Shown here: positions 57,569 through 64,000 of the stretch, piece by piece
Layout: every line of letters starts with the position of its first letter
Numbering within the stretch: the stretch's first letter is position 1
NCBI RefSeq assembly: GCF_000585995.1
Contig: NZ_CP007410.1
Coordinates: 372,001 to 436,000 of the forward strand
From: Pseudomonas brassicacearum
GTDB taxonomy: Bacteria; Pseudomonadota; Gammaproteobacteria; Pseudomonadales; Pseudomonadaceae
DNA length: 64,000 nucleotides
Direction of reading: 5' to 3'
Translations under genes and position numbers: made by a program
Notes under the pieces: model-generated
Seen by the model: the letters and a program-made list of their open reading frames with translations, nothing else
Told to the model about the DNA's origin: nothing
Databases searched by the model: none

Positions 57569-57650
57569 AGAATAGGAGTCAGTCGCTTCTCATGGCGAGA
57601 GCGTTTGCTTGTGCTTGGCCGCGGAGCCTTTGCCAGCCCGAGTGCTGCAG

Positions 57651-57692
57651 GTGGCCGCTTCGCGCCCAAGCGGGAGCAAGCTCCCTCGTCAC
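57651..57692. repeat. Half REP element, type B
   Basis: AGCGGGAGCAAGCTCCCTCG-TCAC is one degenerate type B copy without an inverted partner, lying between chemoreceptor genes A and B. Confidence 0.75.
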
Positions 57693-57704
57693 GGGGTTCT
57701 GACG

Positions 57705-59621
57705 TTAGACCTTGAAGCGACCTACCAGCGTCTGCAAATGAACCCCCAATCGCGCCAGTTCAGCACTGGAGGCGGCAGTTTCTTCGCTGGAGGCGGCGGT
57801 TTGCTCGGAGACATCGCGCACGTTCACGACGCTGCGGTTGATCTCCTCGGCCACGGCGCTTTGCTGCTCGGCCGCGGCGGCGATCTGTTGGTTCATCGAC
57901 TGGATCGCCGAGACGGTGCGGGTGATGTTTTCCAGTGAGCCACCGGCGCGGCGGGTCAGTTCAACGCTGCTGTCGGTCAGGTTGCGGCTGTTGTCCAGGG
58001 TGGTCGCGACTTGCTCGGTGCCTGATTGCAGACCGAGGATCAGTTCCTCGATCTCCTCGGTGGATTTTTGGGTGCGCTGGGCCAGGCTGCGGACCTCGTC
58101 GGCCACCACCGCAAACCCACGCCCGGCTTCACCGGCCCGGGCCGCTTCGATGGCGGCGTTGAGGGCCAGCAGGTTGGTTTGCTGGGCCACGGATTTGATC
58201 ACATCCAGCACGCTGCCGATTTTGTCGCTCTCGCGCTTGAGATGGCCCATGGCTTCGGTGGAGTTGCCCACTTCTTTGGAAAGACGTTCGATCTGGGCGA
58301 TGGCTTCGCCGACCACTTTTTCGCCTTCGCGAGCCTGCTGGTCAGCGGCGACTGCGGCTTCGGAAGCTTCCTCGGCGTTACGCGCCACTTCCTGCACCGT
58401 GGCGGTCATTTCGTGCATGGCGGTGGCGACCTGGTCGGTCTCCACTTTCTGGCTGTTGACCCCGGCGCTGGTCTGCTCGGTGACGGCCGAGAGCTGTTCG
58501 GCGGCGCTGGCGATTTGCGTGACGCCTTCGCCGATACCACTGATCAGTTGCCGCAGGCTGATCACCATCCGCTGCAGGCTGCCTTGCAATTGGCCCATGT
58601 CGTCACGGCGGGTGACCACCAGGTTATAACTCAGGTCACCGGAGGCGACACGCTCGAGGGCGACCAGGGTCTGTTGCAGGGGAACCACGATCTGCCGGGT
58701 AATGATCCATGCGGCAAGCAGGCCAAACGCCAGCGCCAGGACGGTGACGATGATCAGCGTTTCTTTCGCTTGGACCGTCTCCTCGTTGCGTTTCTCAATC
58801 TGCGAGGCCGTCAGGTTACTGTTCAGCTCACTCAGGCGGGTGTCTTGCTCGACCATTCTCTTGAGGGCTGAGGCGCTGGCGACCTGCGATTCGCGGAACT
58901 GGCTGACGGCCGCGCGGTAGGCCTTCATCGATTCGGTGGCTTGTTGCAGGTTGCTGGTGTGTTGTTCCGGCAGTTTGGCCGGCAGGCTTTCAAGGTTTTT
59001 CAAGACGTTATCGATGGCATCCAGCGCCGGTTGCTCGGCATCGGCCTTGCCACTGTAGGTGTAGCCGCGGACTTGGTAGCGTGCTTGCTGGAGCAGTTTG
59101 CTCAGCTCGACCACGCTGTTGAATTGCGGGACGCTGTCGCCTTGGCGCAAGGCATTTTCGATGTCTGTCACCTTGGCCACGGCGTTGTCGGCGTTGGCGC
59201 CAAGCTTGGATCGGGCGCCTTCGCGGCTCTGCGTCGCTTGGGTCAGGTCGGCAAAGGCGCGCTTGTATTCACCGAGATTAGCCAGTTGCTGATTGAGCAA
59301 TTCCTGGTCTGCCGGTCGCACAAATCGTTGGAGGGCAGCTTGTATGCTCTCCTGAAGCTTGCCCATGAACTCGTTGACGGCTGTCGGCCCTTGTTCGCCG
59401 CGCCGCATCTCATACTCGAGACTGGCGACTCGCAAATCCTTGGCCAACTCATTGAGACTGGCGATGGCCGCCTGTTTGTCAGCGCGGCTGATCACACTGC
59501 TCAGGCTGTTCCAGCCGGCGTAGGTGCTCAGGAGGGTCATGAGCAGGACCAGGCCAAAACCAAAGCCCAATTTGCGATTGACGCTTACGTTTCCCAGCTT
59601 ATCGGTTAGCCAACTGAACAT
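57705..59621 (-). CDS. Methyl-accepting chemotaxis protein B of a tandem triplet
   Basis: This 638-residue receptor has TM1 ([18 protein letters not shown]), a helical sensor (~240 residues), TM2 ([20 protein letters not shown]), HAMP and the common signalling domain. Its sensor and TM2 differ most among the three, and HAMP-proximal residues ([27 protein letters not shown]) also differ, so it may sense a different ligand. From about residue 370 the sequence is almost the same as A and C, pointing to recombination or strong constraint. The start [17 protein letters not shown] has GGGAGTATCAGC upstream. Confidence 0.92.
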   Translation of the reverse strand: MFSWLTDKLGNVSVNRKLGFGFGLVLLMTLLSTYAGWNSLSSVISRADKQAAIASLNELAKDLRVASLEYEMRRGEQGPTAVNEFMGKLQESIQAALQRFVRPADQELLNQQLANLGEYKRAFADLTQATQSREGARSKLGANADNAVAKVTDIENALRQGDSVPQFNSVVELSKLLQQARYQVRGYTYSGKADAEQPALDAIDNVLKNLESLPAKLPEQHTSNLQQATESMKAYRAAVSQFRESQVASASALKRMVEQDTRLSELNSNLTASQIEKRNEETVQAKETLIIVTVLALAFGLLAAWIITRQIVVPLQQTLVALERVASGDLSYNLVVTRRDDMGQLQGSLQRMVISLRQLISGIGEGVTQIASAAEQLSAVTEQTSAGVNSQKVETDQVATAMHEMTATVQEVARNAEEASEAAVAADQQAREGEKVVGEAIAQIERLSKEVGNSTEAMGHLKRESDKIGSVLDVIKSVAQQTNLLALNAAIEAARAGEAGRGFAVVADEVRSLAQRTQKSTEEIEELILGLQSGTEQVATTLDNSRNLTDSSVELTRRAGGSLENITRTVSAIQSMNQQIAAAAEQQSAVAEEINRSVVNVRDVSEQTAASSEETAASSAELARLGVHLQTLVGRFKV

Positions 59622-59663
59622 GCTGATACTCCCTCGAACCTTTTATAGGTCTTATGAAAAGAG

Positions 59664-59690
59664 TATCGACCATGTCACGCAGATCTGTAG
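59664..59690 (-). promoter_or_regulatory. Conserved promoter-like motif of chemoreceptor B
   Basis: The minus strand has CTACAGATC, then GGTCGATA 10 bp later, about 43 bp upstream of the start codon. The motif pair and its place match those of gene A. Confidence 0.45.
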
Positions 59691-59769
59691 AAATTAGGTG
59701 GGCATCTTGTCTGGCGAGAGGGCTTGCTTCTGGGCGGTTGCGAATGGGTCGCAAGTCCGTCCGCCACCG

Positions 59770-59812
59770 GTGGCCGCTGCGCGTCCAAGCGGGAGCAAGC
59801 TCCCTCGCCACG
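59770..59812. repeat. Half REP element, type B
   Basis: A single degenerate type B copy lies between chemoreceptor genes B and C, in the same place and orientation as the one between A and B. Confidence 0.75.
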
Positions 59813-59842
59813 GGGGGCTGTGCTCGCCGCTTTTTTCGGCGT

Positions 59843-61747
59843 TCAGACCTTGAAGCGGCCCACCAGCGTCTGCAAATGAACCCCCAATCGCGCCAGTTCG
59901 GCGCTGGAGGCGGCGGTTTCTTCGCTGGAGGCGGCAGTCTGTTCGGACACATCGCGAACATTCAGCACGCTGCGGTTGATCTCTTCGGCCACGGCGCTCT
60001 GTTGCTCGGCTGCGGCGGCGATCTGTTGGTTCATCGACTGGATCGCCGAGACGGTGCGGGTGATGTTTTCCAGTGAGCCACCGGCACGGCGGGTCAGCTC
60101 GACGCTGCTGTCGGTCAGGCTGCGACTGTTGTCCAGGCTGGTCGCGACCTGTTCGGTGCCGGTCTGCAAGCCGAGGACCAGTTGCTCGATCTCTTCGGTG
60201 GACTTCTGGGTGCGCTGGGCCAGGCTGCGAACCTCGTCGGCCACCACCGCGAAACCACGCCCGGCTTCACCGGCCCGGGCTGCCTCGATGGCCGCGTTGA
60301 GGGCCAGCAGGTTGGTTTGCTGGGCCACGGACTTGATCACGTCCAGTACGCTGCCGATCTTGTCGCTCTCGCGTTTGAGGTGGCCCATGGCTTCGGTGGA
60401 ATTGCCCACCGCGTTGGACAGGCGCTCGATCTGGGCGATGGCTTCGCCGACCACTTTTTCGCCTTCCCGAGCCTGTTGGTCCGCAGCGGTAGTGGCTTCG
60501 CTCGCTTGCTCGGCATTGCGCGCTACTTCCTGCACCGTGGCGGTCATTTCGTGCATGGCGGTGGCGACCTGGTCGGTCTCCACTTTCTGGCTGTTGACCC
60601 CGGCGCTGGTCTGCTCGGTGACGGCCGAGAGCTGTTCGGCGGCGCTGGCGATTTGCGTGACGCTGTCACTGATGCCGCCGATCAATTGCCGCAGGCCGAC
60701 GGTCATGCTCTGCATGGCTCGTTGCAGTTGGCCCAGTTCGTCGCGGCGCTCGGAGCTGAGGTTGTGGGTCAGGTCGCCTGCCGCCACGCGCTCGGCGACC
60801 TTGAGGGTCTGCTCCAGCGGGTTGACGATCTGCCGGGTGATCGCCACTGCGGCAATCACGCCGAAGAGGAAGGCCAGCGCGGCGGCCGATGCCAGCAAAA
60901 TCTTGGCATCGCTGGCTTCATGGTCGCGCACGATGGTCTGGGACTGGGTGAGATTTTTGCTGGCTTCGCGTAGCACCACCCCTAAGTCGGACATGCGCTT
61001 GACCGCGGCAGCGCTTGCGGTCTGGGCATCACGGAACTGGCCGAGCACTGCACGATAAGTCTTGAACGCTTCGTTGGCCTCCCGCAGGTTGGCGGCGTGT
61101 TCGTCTGGTAGTTGGGCCGGCAGGCTGGCGAGGGTTTTCAATGCGTTATCGATGGCATCCAGGGCAGGTTGTTCGGCGTCGGCCTGGCCGCTGTAGGTAT
61201 AGCCGCGAACCTGATAGCGGGCTTGCTGGATGGCCTTGCTGAGGCTGACCACGCTGTCAAATTGAGCGACGTCGGCGCTTTGCCGCATGGCGTTTTCAAC
61301 GTTGGCGACACGGGCTACGGCGTTATCGGCATTGGCGCCCAGTTTGCTGCGTGCATCCTCGCGACTGGCCATCGCGCGGGTCAAATCGGCGAAGGCAACC
61401 TTGTAGTCGGCGATAGCCCCCAGTTGTTTGTCGAGGAGCGCCATGTCGGCTGGCTGCTCGATCGATTGGCGGGCGGTTTGTAGCCCAGGCTCCAATTTTC
61501 CGAGCAGATCGTTGATTTCCCCTGGGCCCTTTTCACCGCGGGTCGAAAAATAATCCATGCGCGCGGTACGCAGGTCCTTGGTCTGGTCGTTCAGGCTGGC
61601 AATGAGCCCGAGCATGTCTCCGTGGGCAATCACGCGGCCCAGGCCGATCCATCCGGTGAAAGCGATCATCAAGGTTAAGAACAGCACCAGGCCGAAACCG
61701 AAGCCAAGTTTGCGATTAACGCCTACGTTACCTAGCCATTGGAACAT
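59843..61747 (-). CDS. Methyl-accepting chemotaxis protein C of a tandem triplet
   Basis: This 634-residue receptor has TM1 ([18 protein letters not shown]), a helical sensor, TM2 ([21 protein letters not shown]), HAMP ([26 protein letters not shown]) and the shared signalling domain ending LVGRFKV. The sensor is similar to A throughout (for example [40 protein letters not shown]). The frame is open 36 codons upstream, but the ATG at 61747 with GGGAGTATCAGC matches the starts of A and B. It is the most upstream of the triplet and follows rsmE on the same strand after about 110 bp. Confidence 0.92.
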   Translation of the reverse strand: MFQWLGNVGVNRKLGFGFGLVLFLTLMIAFTGWIGLGRVIAHGDMLGLIASLNDQTKDLRTARMDYFSTRGEKGPGEINDLLGKLEPGLQTARQSIEQPADMALLDKQLGAIADYKVAFADLTRAMASREDARSKLGANADNAVARVANVENAMRQSADVAQFDSVVSLSKAIQQARYQVRGYTYSGQADAEQPALDAIDNALKTLASLPAQLPDEHAANLREANEAFKTYRAVLGQFRDAQTASAAAVKRMSDLGVVLREASKNLTQSQTIVRDHEASDAKILLASAAALAFLFGVIAAVAITRQIVNPLEQTLKVAERVAAGDLTHNLSSERRDELGQLQRAMQSMTVGLRQLIGGISDSVTQIASAAEQLSAVTEQTSAGVNSQKVETDQVATAMHEMTATVQEVARNAEQASEATTAADQQAREGEKVVGEAIAQIERLSNAVGNSTEAMGHLKRESDKIGSVLDVIKSVAQQTNLLALNAAIEAARAGEAGRGFAVVADEVRSLAQRTQKSTEEIEQLVLGLQTGTEQVATSLDNSRSLTDSSVELTRRAGGSLENITRTVSAIQSMNQQIAAAAEQQSAVAEEINRSVLNVRDVSEQTAASSEETAASSAELARLGVHLQTLVGRFKV

Positions 61748-61788
61748 GCTGATACTCCCTTGAAGGGCGGAACTGCTTTGTCTAAAGC

Positions 61789-61819
61789 CTATCGGCCCAT
61801 AAAGGGGGAACAGGAGAAA
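61789..61819 (-). promoter_or_regulatory. Candidate sigma-28-like promoter of chemoreceptor C
   Basis: GCCGATAG on the minus strand matches the flagellar -10 element at 7 of 8 positions. The upstream part (TTTCTCCTG) does not match the -35 consensus. Confidence 0.4.
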
Positions 61820-61859
61820 TGAGTTAGATGCGTTTGGAATACCGTGGCAAACCAAAGGC

Positions 61860-62567
61860 TCAGAACAGTCGTGCGAGCAGCGCCGTAACCGCGGTCTCGA
61901 CCCGCAGGATTCGCTCGCCCAGTTGAACCGGTTGCAGGCCGGCCTTGCCCAGCAGGTCGATCTCGTAGGGAATCCAACCGCCTTCGGGCCCGATGGCCAA
62001 GGTCACCGGCTCTGTTAACGCTCGCGGGCAGGGCGGGTGGTTGCCAGGGTGGCCGACCAGTCCGAGGGTGCCGTTCGTGATGGCCGGCAGGCGGTCCTCG
62101 ACGAAGGGTTTGAAGCGTTTTTCGATGATGATGTCTGGCAGCACGCTGTCCCGGGCTTGTTCCAGGCCCAGGATCAATTGCTCGCGAATCGCCTCGGGCT
62201 CCAGGAACGGCGTCTGCCAGAAGCTCTTTTCCACGCGATAACTGTTGACCAGCACCACCCGCGGCACGCCCATGGTGGCGATGGTCTGGAACACTCGGCG
62301 AAGCATTTTCGGGCGAGGCAGGGCCAGCACCAGGGTGAGCGGCAGTTTGGCCGGTGGTGGCTGGTCGAGGGTCACCTGCAGTTCGGCCTCGCGGGCTTCC
62401 AGGCGCAGTACCTGGGCGGTGCCCATCAAGCCGCCGATGCGCCCGACCCGCAGGCTGTCGCCGACGGCGCTGCGGTGGACTTCCTGCATGTGAGTCAACC
62501 GGCGATCACTCAGGACCACCCGGTCAGGCCCAATGAAATCGGCCTCTTCGAGCAGCAGCAGGTTCAC
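61860..62567 (-). CDS. rsmE: 16S rRNA (uracil-1498-N3)-methyltransferase RsmE
   Basis: This 235-residue enzyme methylates U1498 of 16S rRNA with S-adenosylmethionine. An N-terminal PUA-like domain ([22 protein letters not shown]) precedes the SPOUT domain with [27 protein letters not shown] and the knot segment [17 protein letters not shown], then [17 protein letters not shown]. The start is a GTG at 62567 overlapping the tatC stop (GTGA). A much longer open frame upstream overlaps tatC and was discarded. It is the last gene of the tatABC transcript. Confidence 0.95.
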   Translation of the reverse strand: MNLLLLEEADFIGPDRVVLSDRRLTHMQEVHRSAVGDSLRVGRIGGLMGTAQVLRLEAREAELQVTLDQPPPAKLPLTLVLALPRPKMLRRVFQTIATMGVPRVVLVNSYRVEKSFWQTPFLEPEAIREQLILGLEQARDSVLPDIIIEKRFKPFVEDRLPAITNGTLGLVGHPGNHPPCPRALTEPVTLAIGPEGGWIPYEIDLLGKAGLQPVQLGERILRVETAVTALLARLF

Positions 62568-63361
62568 GCTTGGGTCGCTGGCGGCTGGTCGTTGTGGTCG
62601 TCGACGGGCTGTTCCTCGGGCTCTTCTTCCCTGCGCTTGCGTACGAGGGCGCCGAACAGGATGCCGATTTCGAACAGCAGCCACATCGGCACGGCCAGCA
62701 GGGTCTGGGAGAAGATGTCCGGCGGGGTCAGGATCATGCCGACCACGAAGCAGCCGATGATCACGTAGGGGCGGATTTTCTTCAGGTACGCCACGTCAAC
62801 CACGCCGATCCACACCAGCAATACCACGGCCACCGGGATTTCGAACGCCACGCCGAAGGCGAAGAACAGCGTCATGACGAAGTCCAGGTAACTGGTGATG
62901 TCGGTCATCATCTCAACACCCGCCGGAGTGGCGGCGGCGAAGAACTTGAAGATCAGCGGGAACACGAAGAAATAGGCGAAGGCCATGCCGGTGTAGAACA
63001 GCAGGATGCTCGACACCAGCAGCGGCACGGCGATGCGTTTTTCATGCTTGTACAGGCCCGGTGCTATGAAACCCCAGATCTGGTGCAGGATCACCGGGAT
63101 CGCGAGGAACAGCGAGACCATCATCGTCAGCTTCAGTGGCGTCAGGAACGGCGACGACACGTCGGTGGCGATCATCGTTGCCCCTACCGGCAGGTACTGG
63201 CGCAGCGGCGTGGAGACGAAGGTGTAGATCTGCTGGGTGAAGGAAAACAGCCCGGCGAAGATGATGAAGACCGCCGCGACGCAACGCAGCAGGCGCGTGC
63301 GCAACTCGGTGAGGTGCGATACCAGCGGCATCGGCTGGTCGTTTTCAGGGAGATCGCTCAT
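62564..63361 (-). CDS. tatC: Twin-arginine translocase subunit TatC
   Basis: This 265-residue protein has six membrane helices and receives twin-arginine signal peptides together with TatB. Typical segments are [17 protein letters not shown] at the N-terminus, [12 protein letters not shown], and [18 protein letters not shown] with the conserved Glu. The C-terminal tail is longer than in E. coli and acidic ([19 protein letters not shown]). It overlaps tatB and rsmE by 4 bp each. Confidence 0.97.
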   Translation of the reverse strand: MSDLPENDQPMPLVSHLTELRTRLLRCVAAVFIIFAGLFSFTQQIYTFVSTPLRQYLPVGATMIATDVSSPFLTPLKLTMMVSLFLAIPVILHQIWGFIAPGLYKHEKRIAVPLLVSSILLFYTGMAFAYFFVFPLIFKFFAAATPAGVEMMTDITSYLDFVMTLFFAFGVAFEIPVAVVLLVWIGVVDVAYLKKIRPYVIIGCFVVGMILTPPDIFSQTLLAVPMWLLFEIGILFGALVRKRREEEPEEQPVDDHNDQPPATQA

Positions 63362-63780
63362 GGGGCTCGCGGCGGCAATGTAGGGTCGTTGGGCGCAGGG
63401 GCTGCGGGGGACGTTGCATCAGCCACCGTCGGTGTCACGGGCGTCGGCTCGGCCACCGGCACCGCGCCATCCACCGGTGCCTGGGGCGCTACCGTCGGCT
63501 CGACCGCAGGTTGGACTGGCGTCGGCTCCTGCTGGGTCGGCGTGAAGATTTTCCGCGCTTCCTGCTCCAGGGACAGAATGTGTTCGTTGTGCAGTTGCCG
63601 ACGGATGTCGTCGGCACCGATTTCACGTTCAACTTCCTGTTTGATCGCATTGAAGCTGCGCTTCAGTCGCCCGATCCAGAGACCGGCGGTGCGCGCAGCA
63701 CCCGGCAGACGCTCGGGGCCCAATACCAGCAGGGCGACGAGGCCGACGAGCAGCAGTTCAGTGAAGCTGATCCCAAACAT
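63358..63780 (-). CDS. tatB: Twin-arginine translocase subunit TatB
   Basis: This 140-residue protein starts [26 protein letters not shown], the TatB membrane helix and Gly-Pro hinge. An amphipathic helix ([26 protein letters not shown]) and a Pro/Ala/Val-rich disordered tail follow. It forms the receptor complex with TatC. It begins 10 bp after the tatA stop. Confidence 0.95.
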   Translation of the reverse strand: MFGISFTELLLVGLVALLVLGPERLPGAARTAGLWIGRLKRSFNAIKQEVEREIGADDIRRQLHNEHILSLEQEARKIFTPTQQEPTPVQPAVEPTVAPQAPVDGAVPVAEPTPVTPTVADATSPAAPAPNDPTLPPRAP

Positions 63781-63790
63781 TAGTCAGTGC

Positions 63791-64000
63791 TCACGAGTCT
63801 TTGCGGGCGGGCTCTTCGACTTTCTGGGCCTGCACGTCGATGGTGTGCGGCGCATTCACAGGCTGGGCGGCCTGGGGGTGTACCGGTTGGGTCGGCTGCG
63901 CCGGTTGGGCGGGAGCTGCCGTTGGATCGGCCGGTTTTTCGTCATCGTTCATGGCCTTGCGAAAGCCCTTGATCGACTCGCCGACATCGGTGCCGAGGTT
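63791..64000 (-). CDS. tatA: Twin-arginine translocase subunit TatA (5' end beyond window)
   Basis: The last 69 codons are visible, ending with TGA at 63791. They read [23 protein letters not shown], the end of the amphipathic helix of TatA. A Pro/Ala/Gln-rich tail ([17 protein letters not shown]) and a charged C-terminus follow. TatA forms the pore oligomer. The membrane helix lies outside the window. Confidence 0.93.
   Translation of the reverse strand, partial: NLGTDVGESIKGFRKAMNDDEKPADPTAAPAQPAQPTQPVHPQAAQPVNAPHTIDVQAQKVEEPARKDS

Noticed and set aside
62567..62684. Upstream extension of rsmE to 274 residues
   Set aside because: The extra 39 residues are an Arg/Pro-rich translation of tatC in another frame; the GTG at 62567 gives the family's normal start.

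Overview
The window is a stretch of core chromosome from a fluorescent-group Pseudomonas. The evidence is the GC-rich coding, the gene neighbourhood (gpmI, grxC, secB, trmL, ntrBC, glnA, thiI, typA; the hut locus; opgGH; tatABC), the sigma-54 promoters, and the many REP/REPIN palindromes of the two types usual in this group. No tRNA, rRNA, phage, insertion sequence or CRISPR array was seen. Both ends cut a gene: an envC-like gene on the left and tatA on the right.

Positions 1-12000 hold cell-envelope and housekeeping genes followed by the nitrogen block: trmL, a small membrane protein, an NrsZ-type small RNA, ntrC-ntrB, two DUF4124 proteins, an exported chorismate mutase and glnA. Sigma-54 promoters precede the small RNA and glnA, and NtrC-like dyads lie upstream of both and of ntrB, which suggests one nitrogen-limitation circuit. 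Positions 12000-26700 hold thiI, typA, glgP, a large DUF2339/DUF3999 membrane pair, fbp, a DUF924 gene and a RelE/Phd-type toxin-antitoxin pair.

Positions 26700-46000 centre on histidine use. A PctA-like amino-acid chemoreceptor and two lipoproteins come first. They are followed by hutF, divergent hutC-hutD, hutU, an NCS1 permease, an ABC transporter (hutXWV), two hutH copies, hutI and hutG. The route is histidine -> urocanate -> imidazolonepropionate -> formiminoglutamate -> formylglutamate (HutF) -> glutamate plus formate (HutG). A sigma-54 promoter in front of hutU has a HutC-type operator on its start site. The first hutH copy lacks the Ala-Ser-Gly triplet that forms the MIO cofactor. A choline-type binding protein follows.

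Positions 46000-64000 hold an esterase, pip-dtd, opgG-opgH, a small DUF6124-type gene with an elaborately paired 5' leader, a 1.5-kb repeat island (ten 72-bp REP-containing units between two inverted arms of about 320 bp), three tandem paralogous chemoreceptors, and rsmE-tatC-tatB-tatA.

The least ordinary items are the mutually exclusive pairings in the leader of the DUF6124-type gene, the MIO-less HutH1, the repeat island, and the three covarying hairpins of the NrsZ-like RNA.
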